Source: Diospyros lotus
Lineage: Eukaryota > Streptophyta > Magnoliopsida > Ericales > Ebenaceae
Assembly (NCBI RefSeq): GCF_014633365.1
Contig: NC_068352.1
Location: 17,455,310-17,519,309, forward strand
Direction: 5' to 3'
DNA length: 64,000 nucleotides
Shown piece by piece: positions 12,540-24,583 of this stretch. Made by a program: the position numbers and the translations under genes. Numbering within the stretch: position 1 is the stretch's first letter; the number at the start of each line of letters is the position of its first letter. The notes beneath the pieces were generated by a model, which ran no database searches, had not been told where the DNA came from, and worked only from the letters and a program-made list of their open reading frames with translations.

Positions 12540-14131
12540 TTTTTGATAATTAAGAAATTAGGTTATATCTAATACTTGAGCTTCATAGAGTAATTATTCT
12601 TATAATCGAGTAAGGAAATGTTTTAGTTGAATAGTAAATGTTATACTCGACTAGCTTATACTTTTATTCGAGTAAGATTTGAATACTCAAAGGTTTAATC
12701 AATTATACACTTGTATTACTCGAATATGTGATCGAACAACATTATTTGAGTAACCAAAGAGTTAATCGACTAACTAATGTATTAGTTAAGAAATTATATC
12801 TTTTAATTGAGTAATAAATCTGGCACAAAATGACAAGTCTCTGTACTTGAGCATTTAGTCGACTAAGAAGAAATATTAATTAACTTCATACTTTAGTTGA
12901 GTAACCAGATTTTATAATCGAGTAATAATTCATAATCAAAATGTCAAGTCTCTATACTTTAACACTTAGTCGACTAAGAAGTTGATTTTGATCAAGAAAC
13001 TTTATACATAGTCAAGTAAAAATTATTTGACAGAAAGTGAGTCTATATATTTGAATTACTAATTGACTAACTATCAAGTTTACTCGAGTAACTATATATC
13101 TTACTTGAGTAATAAGAAATTTTATTCGACTAATGTTGCACTAAATTTTAAAAAATTAGCCATTACAGACAGCATTAAATGAACATAGTTTTCAATTTCA
13201 GACAATCAAACCATTATGAAAAGATGTCTAAACATTATTTCATGTAAGTTAACAATGTTTGAACTTAAAAGAGCCTAATCTAACTGTTGTAATGCATAGA
13301 AATATAAATATCTTGAAGATTTACATGTTTTTATCCTCCAGACAAATCAACAAGTGCATTAAAGAAGTAGAAACTATAAATACCCATGACATGCACAAAG
13401 TTGAGGCTATTTGAGTTGATAAAAAAAATGTTCTCTATAAGAGAATGAGAAAGAAAAAGAAAGTTAAGCTAAAAGCTATCATCCTCTAAGTTTATTTGTT
13501 TACAAATTCTTTTATTTCTAGAGAGAGTGAAGAGCTTTCCTTTTCTATCTTTTATACTCTCTTTGTATATTTGTAAAATCCTTCTTGAGGTTTCTTTCTT
13601 ATTCTTTTAGATGGCTATTTGCTCTATGAGCTCTTGCTCGTATTCCTTGAGAACTGGTATTCTTGTGAGCTTGTGCTTTACATTTTTCTCTTTGAATTTA
13701 CTGAAGGTTATAGTTGAGCCTTATAAAAGCTATTGTAAAGGTTGTAACTGACCCTTGGAAAAGCTACTGAAAGGTTTCAATTGAGCTTGAAAAAAGTTGT
13801 GTAAAAGATTATAGCTGAGCCTTACAAAAGTGATAGTGTTTGCCTCTCTAAACAGACACAATCTAGTGTATTTGAAAAATTCTTGGTGAAGAGTTAAGAT
13901 AGTAGAGTAGGCTGGGTTGTGTCGAACCACTATAAATGATGTGCTCTATCTATTTTGATTCTTATAATATTGATTTTCACAATTCAAGCATTTTATGTTT
14001 ACATTTTTAATATTATTTTCAAACTACAAAAAGAAAAGAAAACAAGTTTTGTGTAAAAACTTTTATCAAACTTGAAAAGTTTTGAAACACCCAATTCGCC
14101 GCTCTCTTGGGTGTACACTCTTATACTTTCA
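12540..14131 (+). repeat. 3' LTR of the gag-only element (start approximate)
   Basis: Homology with the 5' LTR begins near 12,540-12,570. The copy is longer than the 5' one and contains many TCGAGTAA/TTACTCGA words in both orientations. Its 3' part has the GGCTGGGTTGTGTCGAACCA block and the terminal CTCTTGGGTGTACACTC, both shared with the two other LTRs of this nest. The left boundary is not fixed. Confidence 0.6.
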
Positions 14132-15117
14132 CATTCTCAAAAACACTCATCTTTCTAAGATATCAAGCTAATACAAGGTTTTGAATAAATCTTTACAATG
14201 AAGAAAAATAGCCTTGACTAAAAATGAGAGTGAAAGATCAAACACAAGAAAACTTGAGAATGTATAATATGAAACTTGAAAGCCCAATAGTCAATCTCTC
14301 TCCTCAAGCTTCAAATCTTCTTCTATATATAGGTTTTGTCATCATTTTTTAAAGATATAGTCATTAGATACAAAAGGATTGAGATATCCAACCTGTAGAG
14401 ATCAAGTACAGTTAGCCATTGAAATTCCTGTGACAAAACAAGTTGATTGATTTGAGTCATTGGTCAACTGCTTTTCAAAACTTTAACTGGGTCAGTCGAC
14501 AATTTATAAAAACTAGTTGACAGGTCTTAGAACTTTTAACTAGAAATGATACAGTAACAATTAATAGCAAGTGATCAAGAGCATGCAAAATAGATGGTCG
14601 ACAATTAATAAGAACTAGTCGATAGTTTTACTATAACGATTATATAAAAGTAAAAATGTAAGAACCAGTCGACAATCTTAAATATATGGTCAATAATTTT
14701 GATAAGAAACTTTGATATTTGATTTTAAAATGAATGTTTCAAGACTCTTTTAATACAACATTAATGCCTTGTTTAAATCAAGTATTTTCAAATTCAATCC
14801 AATAAAATACTTTAGACTTGGTATTTAGTTTGAAATTTGGATTGATGAAATGTGTTCAACTTATCAATGTCCTATCACTCCCTATAATAACAATGTTATT
14901 AACATAAACAATCAAGAATATGCACATAGAATTAGAATGCCAATAAAACACGAAGTGGTTAATACTAGAATGTTGAAGACCAAATTCTAATCCATTTCAA
15001 TAAATCACCCAAACCAAGCATGTGGAATTGTTTCAAGCCATATAAAGAGACTTGCAAAGTATACAAACATAATCAAACTTTCTTGAGCAACAAACCCTAG
15101 TGGTTGCTCAATATAAA

Positions 15118-15310
15118 CTTTTTTATAGAGATCACAATAGAGATATTGACACAAGATATAATTTTGTGAGAGATATTGTTACATGAAAGAAGGTGTACTT
15201 ATAGTATATCTCTACACATAAGATGATAGTAGATCCGTTTACAAAAGATTTATTCTAGAGTCATGCTAAATTCTTGGAAATATGTAAATGTTAATTGCAT
15301 TGTGGTATTT
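15118..15310 (+). pseudogene. copia RNase H C-terminal fragment
   Basis: On the plus strand a short broken frame reads RDIDTRYNFVRDIVT, then YISTHKMIVDPFTKDLF and SHAKFLEICKC. This matches the end of a copia RNase H domain, with stops where W/Q codons are expected. It abuts the opposite-strand copia reverse transcriptase remnant ending at 15,118, so two different copia copies meet here. Confidence 0.6.
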
Positions 15311-15447
15311 TGTGAATAGTGACATATAATATTTTTTCCCAATTTTATGTCAAGAAATTATTCATATTTCATTTTTTAATTAATGCCTATTGTGTTTTTA
15401 GCACACAAATTATTTAAAGTCTACACATATATACAATGCGCTTAGTG

Positions 15448-15765
15448 CAAGAATTAAAGGTATGTCGGACAAATGATTAGTTTTTTTCACACAAGCAATC
15501 ACATCTATGACTAAGTAATGCATAAATGAAAGATAGTTTTAAGCATATCACGAAAAAAGCTAATAAGAGTTTAAGTTTAAAACAAAATTGCTTGAATAAG
15601 TTATCAAGAATTAAAGGTATATCGGACAGATGATTAGTTTTCTCACACAAATAATCACATCTATGACTAAGTAATGCATAAATGAAAGATAATTTTAAGC
15701 ATATCACGAAAGAGAGCTAACGAGAGCTTAAGTTTAAAACAAAATTGCCTTAATAAGTTATCAAG
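15448..15765. repeat. two-copy tandem duplication, about 157 bp unit
   Basis: CAAGAATTAAAGGTAT begins copy 1 at 15,448 and copy 2 at 15,605. Both continue through GCATAAATGAAAGATA and TTTAAGCATATCACGAAA with a few substitutions. No coding role is visible. Confidence 0.85.
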
Positions 15766-16327
15766 TTAAAACTATAAAAGATATTTAAAATGTGAAGATC
15801 TCACTTTTCACCTTATCTGTCTAGGAATGCTAGGTAAAAGTCATATTTAACAAATATGTGAAAAATAGAGTTGTGAACTCAAATTAGATAGTGACTATAT
15901 CTGAACTATCACATGTATAGTATTTATATAATAAAAGACATACCCTCAACAAGAAAAGAAGAATAATATTATAGCACGTGTTTTATATTATGTATATAAA
16001 GTTTGACCAAAATAAGATAATAAAATATATGAATCTTTTCTTTTAGTTGTGTGAAACTCTCAAGATCACCAAAATATTGTAAAATACTTTTGACCTTTAA
16101 CTGTTTCTCAAAGTTAGAATTTGGTGTTGCTAGCTTGGAATGCTACTAAGATCATGAATAATTCGATTGGATAAAACATATTTGGAAAAGCGATTAAATT
16201 ATGATAAAAAGATTTTAGGAAAAAAAATAAAATTTATTTAAGTGTCACATTTAGCTATATTCATAGACCGATCAATTATAATCCTTCGGTGGATTATAAT
16301 TGTGAATACAAAAAATATCGAGCAACT

Positions 16328-16489
16328 GACTAATTGATTTGAAATCCAAATGTGCTTGAATGACTTTAAGAGATATGAGATATAACATACAAGTTCTACT
16401 TAAATAATGACTAATTGATTTGAAATCCAAACGTGCTTGAACGATTTTAAGAAATATGGGATATAACATACAAATTCTACTTAAATAAT
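16328..16489. repeat. two-copy tandem duplication, 81 bp unit
   Basis: GACTAATTGATTTGAAATCC begins copy 1 at 16,328 and copy 2 at 16,409. Both end TTCTACTTAAATAAT. The two copies differ at only a few positions. Confidence 0.85.
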
Positions 16490-17404
16490 GAAACTACTAT
16501 ATATAACTAATAGTTGTATAATAACGAACTCTCGAAGAAAATGAAAATGAATATATTGGTCGCACACCCTATATTCCTATATAAAACTTATAAAAAAAAA
16601 AAAAAAAGAGTATATTGACAAATGGAAGCCATCATGTATGAGTTAGAGATGTAATAAATGTGGGTTATGAATCTGAGTCCCGGACCTAGATTGGTCCGCT
16701 CATAAAGGGTTCTAGTCCAGATCCAAATCTGCTATGTGCAGTTGGACGAAGGACACTGCAATCTTGCAGTTGAACCCACTTCCTCCTATTGTGAAGTAAG
16801 CGAGCAGAGGATGAAGGAGCATACTTATGACTATGCTAGCATACATATGTGAAATATATACAACAAAAACGATGAAGGACCCATAGGAAGGTTTTTAGGT
16901 AAGAAACAAACTCTCAAAAGCAATTTCTGTGTAAGTAAGGCTTTTAGGTTGAGTAACAAAACGATTTCCATTATTGTGATTTTGTTTTTAAATTAGTGAT
17001 TCAACTCTAAGGTCCATGTTTTATTTCCGCTGCAAAACATATTTTATCGCTTGTTTATGGTATTCGCACACCATGATCATACAATTTTCCCAACAAAGCA
17101 CAACCAATTAGGTGGGCTGGTGAACAATCTCCAACTACAGCTACTAGATTGCAATTTGCCAAAGCTACCAGAAGCTGAACCTTGAAAATTGAACCGGCTT
17201 GGCTGGTTAGAAACCTAGAAAACTATAAATATTGCTGAAATTGCATGAAGCAACTTCGAGATGACCTGCCAGATCGAGTCCTAGAATCATTGCCTTCTGA
17301 AAATATGAATTGCATGATTTGTGAGATCAATGTGCCATACAATTTGCACTGCCATCATAATCAGCTTCGAGCTCCTCATCATTTACAAGATTGACCGGTG
17401 GCTA
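16490..17404. other. intergenic DNA downstream of GatA; LTR-like fragment
   Basis: This holds the presumed 3' UTR of the minus-strand GatA gene (just left of 17,405). Around 16,640-17,095 a stretch ends TTTTCCCAACA after GCTTGTTTATGGTATTCGC, which looks like the 3' end of a copia LTR, but no target duplication was found. No gene is seen. Confidence 0.35.
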
Positions 17405-20400
17405 TCATACAAAGTCATCAGCTACCAATGGCGGAACAAAATTAACACCTTCAAGAGTCTGCTCAAAGATATGGCCTACTTTGAGCAATTTTTCCTGCAG
17501 TTGGGAATTTAAGAAGTTCAAAACACAGAAAAAAAAAAAAAATGAAACATCAGGATATCAGATGTGCTTTTGTTGTTAGAAGACACATAGGATCCAAAAC
17601 AATAAAAGACTGAATAATCGAGTGTGTAAACTGATTTATGTACAGCAGTATTTATAGACTATAGAAGATAAAAGTATAGCCAAAATAACCCTTACCAAGA
17701 TAAGACTAATAAAAACCCAATCAAGAGAAGATAAACCTTATCTAAATCAAGAGAAATCTAATCTAATCTAATCTAATCTAAAAGCAAATCTAAGTTGATC
17801 TAATTCTAATTTGCTAATTATCTCTAACAGTTCAAAGCGGCTTGGCTTCTCAAGTGATTTTGTAGATCTATTTTGGAGAGTGACAACTACTGGAGAAAGC
17901 TGAGAGAAAAGATATGGGTTTGGTTCTCAGACTCCTGGTAAGATGACTAGTGTGTTCAAATTACGCTTAGAATAGCATAATGTATTTGTATAGTTTTGTT
18001 GCTCCTACAGAGGTACAATGGCTGACTGTTGCCATTCTTTTCCTTCAGATTCTCTTTAGAATCTAACTTTTTCAAGGTCCATCCAGTACTGGTAACTGGA
18101 ATCAGTTATGGCTTTATTCAGTGTACTTCGATTTGAAAGGGGTCTAAGAATGGCATATTCTCAGTTGTTTCTTTCTGTAAGGCCCATGCAAGGAAGGGGG
18201 CTAACTCCATTCCTTGGAGGGGGAAGACACCTTACGATGGCTTTCTTTTGTGAGGATAGTGGCTTGGGTTCCATTTAATCATTAACAATTCGAGAGTGAT
18301 TGTTTTGTGAAAGATTGGTGTTACAAGTATAAGAGACTAGTGAGAATCATCTCCTCTGTCGACTGTAGAGCATTGACTAGGGAGGTATAAAGTGCGATCT
18401 TCGTGGTATTCAATATGGATGGGTAATGTCATGATCGGTGACAAACCTCCTGCGTCGTGGAAGACTGCATTCCGTATTAAAGAACAAAGACAGTATGGTA
18501 AACAGTTCCATTATGTGTTATTTAGAATTTATGGAGGGGAATCAGCATGTTTATGATAATTCATGTTTACTAATCAAGTACCAGAGATGTATAAGCCATC
18601 ACTCAATTTTTTGAGAAAACTGAAAATAATAAGAAATCTGGTGACTTGGGTCAATCAATCCCTATATGCAAATATGAGAATATGTTCTACCTCATTAAAT
18701 GCTGCACCAATTATCTGAACGCCAACAGGAAGACCTCTGGACCCTCCTTCGACAAATCCACAAGGCAAAACAAGTGCAGGCAGACCAGCTAAGTTAACAT
18801 TTACCTATATGAAGAACAAAATCTCTTAAAATAAGTACAAAAACCTGTTACAAGGATTTAAAACCAGAGTTTTGTTTTTTTTTTTTTTTTTTGGGTGGGG
18901 GGGTGGGGGGGAGGAACTAGTGCGCGCACACAAATATAAAGTCTCCAAGTCCAATTATATGTGGAAGGAAGCAGCATTCATGAAACTGATGGGACAACGA
19001 AAGATGAACCATCTCAAAGTCTCCAAGTCCGCTTAATAAAAATACAGAAAAGAAATAAGAAAAAAATCCATATAAATTACCAATCAACTCAAACTGCAGA
19101 GATGAACCAAATGCAACTAAGATCAGGCTGCCCAACAGGTCAAAACATTTAATAACTATTCCTAGCACCTAAGTGGCAATGAATATCACAAACTATGTCA
19201 GGCATGCAAATTGGCTATGAATACCCAGCTAATCACTTCCTAAGTTGTGCCTTCCATGTACACATGAAGGAGTTCAATTCCAAATTGGCTAGGATTGATA
19301 TTATCAATAAATTAAACCCATTAGAATCTAAAATTTCCTAACAGCTCCAACAAAGTCTCCAGACTATTTAAAAGATGTAAATTTCCCCAAGGGTCAATTG
19401 GTGGGAGGAGTTAGCAACATGAACCTTAGCTGATTTCCAATAACAGAAATCCCTGTTTCATATAAAAAATAATAATAATAAACTCCACTCTGAGAATTGT
19501 GGTTGGGAAATCTGATAAATTCTTGCACGGATGGAATGGCTATGGACCTCTGATGAACTTGGTCTTTGTTACGCATGACAAACATGGACAGAATATGAAT
19601 ACCAAAATGGACCGAAAATAAATGAATTATAAGAATAATAGTCTTGTTTTTTTCCCCTTCTTTCTTCTTTTTTTCTGGTGGGGAGAGGTAGGTTGGATAG
19701 TACCGTAGCAATAGTTATGGCATGTGTAATTTCATCTCCATCATATATGTGTTTGTAGGTGTTGGTATTTAGGATGTAAAGGCATCCATCACTACTAATA
19801 GGGCTTTATACTTTGTGGGATGATGAGCTCACTTGCCAATTGAGACCTAAGACTTGATTAACACCTAAATATCAATATTAGCATTACAATAATAATGAAA
19901 TTCAATTGAGTAATTCAATCCAAAATTAGTATCCTTACAGCTCTGCTGGTTTCATTTTCTGCCCAACTAAAAATTGAGAGATAGAGCAGTTTTATTATTG
20001 ATCTGGACATGGCCCATACAAGAATACACTACCTAGATGTGGCAAAAGCCAAAACCAAGCAATGTATGGGGCCTATATTTTCCAACTTCCAGTCTAAATG
20101 CTGCACTCAAGCTAATCCAATCACATCCTTATCAACAAAAACCATTGAAACATTTGAAATTTCATATAAATCTTTGGAGCACTAAGAATAGCTTCATATG
20201 ATGCAGATGGAGTTTTGGTGCAAACTTATAGGTTTACTTTCCAGAGACCATAAAATAGGCCTTAAGAAAAAGGATTCTAATCATTTTGCTGAAGTGTTAA
20301 TGAATAAAAAATTGTACTTATCATTGTTGTCATCATCATCACAAGCTTTAATCAATAAGCGCCTACATGGATTCTACATCTCCAGCCAGAAAACTGGTCA

Positions 20401-23400
20401 AAATAAAAAGTCTTACCAAAGTTATCCACAAACTAAGGGAAGGACCAAAGCTCCATTTATTATCAAAACCAGCTCCAACTAATAAATTCCGCCATGGTAT
20501 CACATCATGCTTATGTCCATTGAAGTCTATTTAATCCAGCTACAATCATTTGCAGAAGAGAATATATACCCTTATGCTTCATATCAGAGTAAGCACATTT
20601 CATATACCTATTACATAGTGTCCGGACTGACTCTTTTCCATGCTAAATGCCTATAACCAATTGACAAAATTCATTAATCAATCAATCAACTGTGTCTAAA
20701 CTTAATAGTTGCAGTTCTGAGACATATACTTTGGCTGGAGGGAATGTTTTCACTCTCTCCTGCACTAACCAACACCCCCCCCCCCCCCCCAAAAAAAAAA
20801 AAAAAAAGAACAAAGAAAAAAAACCCAATCGAAACATCAACATTGTTTAAACAGTATAGACAGACTTACTGTCATGATGTCCCCTGCATACATTGCCAAC
20901 GGATCATTTTTCTTTTCACCTGAAAAGGTGCCAGATTTCTTGGGGTCATTTACCAAAGCAGAGTGAGAAAATAAAACAAGGAGAGCAAACATGAAAGGGA
21001 ATATTAGCAATGAAAAAGGAGACGATTTAATGGCCATACCAATTTTATAAGCAGCAGATGGAGCAGCTGGCGAAATCAGGATATCATTTTTGTGCAGCAC
21101 TTCCTTGAAGCTTTCCTGAATTAAGGTCCTCACCTATAACACTATTACGATTATAAATTCTTCACATAATGGAAATATGATGTCAACAAGAGTATAATGA
21201 CCCTATTCATAACAGAGATAAAGGACTAATGTGGCTTTACACGTTGCTGTGAATTTTTAGACATTATGACAAAAACAAATTAGTGCATTCTTTACAATCA
21301 CAGAATGAACCTATGGTAGAATAATAAAAAACCACTACTAAGCCCAGTAGTTGGTCAAGTACCACATTTCAATTTGTGAGAGAAATTCCATCTTCTTTTT
21401 CATTATATGGTGTTCATAAAACTAAAGAGACCTCTGGGTACCACTCACTACTGAATCATCTATATTCTGTAGAAACAAAGAAAAATTCAGCAAAGCTACT
21501 GAGATACCTGCTGGGCTCGCTTGTAATAGGCATCATAGTAACCAGCTGAAAGGGCATATGTTCCCATCAGAATTCTCATTTTGACCTGTAAAAGATTATG
21601 CTCATTAGTTATTTGATAGTCAAATTTCTTAATAAGCATGGACCCATCCAAAATTAAATTTTCCTGCTGTCAAATTTCTTAGACACACATACAGCAAAGC
21701 CATCAGTGCTGGGCCACTAGATTTGTTTCATACCTCAGAACCAAACCCTTTAGAGCGGGAATCAGCATAAAGGGAATTCAGTTCATCAGCAGGAACTTGA
21801 TTGCCATACCTGGATGTTAAAGGGAAATAAAGGTAAGTAATCCACCAGGATATCTAATTTACTTACTACAAACTCAACAAGCTTCTTTTCCACAATGATT
21901 TCAAAGTTCTTGTAAAAATTTCATTCATAAACCTAATCCTCACTGTCAACTGTCAGGTTTAAGCTTCATGGGAACTAAGCCTTCTCAGCACCCCCTCCCT
22001 CTCAACAAAAGGCATGTGCTTCTTCTTCTCACAGATTATTTTATTATTAAATCTATTTTTGTGGTTACTGCAGTACATGTGCACCATATGTATTCAATAA
22101 AACGTATAATCAAATACGCAAGAAGAAACTGCATTTGAACAACCTGACACCATCATAACGAGATAAGTTGGAAGATGACTCAGAGGAAGCAAGGATATAG
22201 TATGCAGGTAGCCCAAGGGAGAAGGATGGTAGTGACACCTGCAAGTTGGATAAAAGAGAAAAAAAAAAAAAAACCCAGTAAGGTAAAAAGGGACAAAGCT
22301 TAAAATTTTGCAGGAAGATTTGGAAAGAAAATGCACAATAAATAAAAACTAAGAATATAAAATCCACAAAAAAACAAAAACCTCTGTTACAATGCATCCT
22401 AATTCTTCCAAATGGGAAGCAGCACCACGAATTGAAGATATTACTTCTGCATCAACACCCTCCTCAAGAGTTTCACGAATTACACCAACCCTTAATCCTT
22501 TCAGTGGTTTAGATTCCAATGATTCCTTGGAGGAGAATTGCGATATGAAGTTGGGAACTTGCTGAATAAGAACATTATCAAAATTAAAAAGGAAAAAGTA
22601 GCTACTCAGCCACAATGCAAGATAATCTGACATCCCAGATTTCAAAGTTCATCTACTTAAAGCTCAGACAGACCAACAGAAAGTGCTCATCCATAATGAT
22701 ATGTAACTAGGAATGGTTTAAATTACTTGTGCCAGACTTACAGAATCTTCAATTGCTAGTTTTGCATGTCAATGCATGCATGCATAAAGGTGTAATGTCT
22801 ATCACTTCCAAGTAAGTCCTGTTACTTTTCCTTTTGACTAAGCATCAAATTTTTATAACTAGTCAAGAAGTAGAAAGAAGCATAAGATGTTCAAACATAC
22901 CTTCATCCATTTGATATATATGATTGTAGGTTGATAACACATAAACTTCAAGTTCATAAAATAACCATCAAATATGTATTACCAAAAAACAAGAACAACT
23001 TACTCGCTTACTACTAGTGGCATCAAATCTATCATGGCCAGAAATTGCATGAAGGAGAATCCCTGTGTCAGAAACTGAGGAACCAAAGCATCCAATAACA
23101 TCCAGCGATGAAGAGTAAGCCACAAGTCCATATCTTGACACACGCCCATATGTTGGCTTCAATCCAACAACACCACAAAAAGATGCCGGCTGCCTTACAC
23201 TTCCACCAGTATCACTTCCCAATGACACCACACACTGCCTAGCAGAAACAGCCGCAGCTGAACCCCCAGATGACCCTCCTGGCACCCTTGATAAATCCCA
23301 AGGATTCGCAGTCACCTAATGAACATAAGACGCACCTGAGCAGACCATCAACAGCATACTTAAATCTTGAATAAATGGAAAAGATTAGAAGGCTTTATCA

Positions 23401-24552
23401 GCAATATGCAATTTCACTTTAATCGGAGAAAAATAAAGGAACCAATTCAAAATTATGTAACCTTATTTGCTTACTTAAGACAGGAGAGTGGTTTCGACAG
23501 ATAGTGACAATCAAAATTTGATGGGTTTATCATTCATTGCCAACCTCATCTATAAGAAACAGGATCCAACATCTGATTCTTCCAAATCAATATGTGCAGT
23601 TCAACTCAAGAAGACCCAACATGACAATTCCAGGCTTTCCTACAACAGATTTTTAGTGTTTAAGAGTACCAAGAATCAAATGTTCATTTGGTTATGTTAT
23701 TTCAGTTAGCTTGGAAACCAAAATTCTTCAGAAATGTTTTGGAAATAGAAGACAGGGAACAAAATATATTGGTAACAAATTAAATTTCATGCAAACTCAA
23801 TCTATAAAGTTTAGACAATTATCATGTTTGAGGAATATACATCCTTTACATATGAGCAGATTTAATAAATTTGAAGGTAAATTCAATAGACATTAAGAAT
23901 TGACATCAAACAAATCTAAAGTGCATAGGTGCCAATAAAACAAAATTTAGAAACAAAGGCCAAGTTGTTCAAAGGTGCATATGACACTGTGTAAACATCA
24001 ATAAGAACAAAATAAAAGGGGTGGCGTAGGCAGCAGTAACGGTTTCTCTGTGGTTATCTAAGGACACATATTCAACCCCAAAAAAGGAAAAAGTATGGAG
24101 CAAATTACACTGACCACCTCTGAGGTTTGTGCTAATTACAAAAGACTATCCCCAATGACAAAGTACCCCTCCATTAGTTGGATGTTAAGTAGGTGGGTGA
24201 ACTGACCATTTTGCATCCGTTCAATGCCGGGGGTAGGGGGGCGGGAGAGCCAACATTTTGGGCAAGTGGAAAAAGACCAAAATACCATTGATAGAAAGGA
24301 GTGCAAAATTAACTCCCACATCTTCTCACGCAATTAATGCATGACGAAAGTGCTCTAGACATGAGGTAGATCAGTTGGTGCCTTAGTTGAGACCACTTTG
24401 GCAAGTTCTCAAGGGAGGTAGACAAAAAGATGAGAAGGGAGGGGGGAAATTGCAAGCAACAAAGCAGGGGGGAAGATGGCGATCAGAGATCTGTGTCGAT
24501 GAGAAGGGAGGGGGTAACTGCAAGCAACAAAGCAGGGGGAACAATTTCACTG

Positions 24553-24583
<31 letters not shown>

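Larger units (their letters stand above)
10449..14131 (+). mobile_element. SIRE/Maximus-like copia remnant with gag only
   Basis: Two related LTR ends, both finishing GGGTGTACACT..TATACTTTCA (11,043 and 14,131), enclose a short interior. The interior begins with a methionine-tRNA-type primer site and holds a decayed gag but no recognisable protease, integrase or reverse transcriptase. The 5' LTR (10,449-11,043) aligns with the 3' LTR over 10,734-11,009 versus 12,571-12,842. It then jumps straight to the terminal CCCCTCTTGGGTG, so about 1.2 kb of its 3' half has been deleted. Possible target duplications are CACCC (10,444-10,448) and CATTC (14,132-14,136), with two mismatches, so the exact left end is uncertain. 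Confidence 0.7.
7859..14760 (-). mobile_element. minus-oriented solo LTR (SIRE/Maximus-like), itself interrupted
   Basis: The left part (7,859-8,186) and right part (14,132-14,760) are halves of one minus-oriented LTR of the same broad family as the LTRs nested inside it. Its minus-strand end reads AAACACCCAATTCACC, as in the other two. It starts on the minus strand with TGTTGTATTAAAAG and ends with AAACCTAACA. The flanks TAAAT (7,854-7,858) and TTAAT (14,761-14,765) differ by one base. The site is supported independently, because the host copia reading frame (EFENT..FKQGI / KISQRKY) resumes across it. The bulk of the span is two later insertions. Confidence 0.65.
6720..15118 (-). pseudogene. 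decayed Ty1/copia pol, split by nested insertions
   Basis: Three separated minus-strand blocks belong to one copia reverse transcriptase/RNase H. At 15,118-14,766 I read VYIEQPLGFVAQ, then LIVYVNNIVIIGSD, where the catalytic YVDD has become YVNN, and on to KVFYWIEFENT. The frame resumes at 7,853-7,636 with KISQRKYEPYIL, KFTSNGSEILNHPSRY, LVGRL and IRSDIVF. It resumes again at 7,237-6,830 with VIHIASDLIFHEYTTHIEVD of the RNase H end. The gaps are exactly the insertions at 7,859-14,760 and 7,243-7,630. Several stops make it dead. The N-terminal part (gag, protease, integrase) is missing beyond 15,118. Confidence 0.75.

Noticed and set aside
8755..13150. CRISPR-like array
   Set aside because: The repeated words are only 8-10 bases, irregularly spaced and in both orientations, and lie inside plant LTRs.
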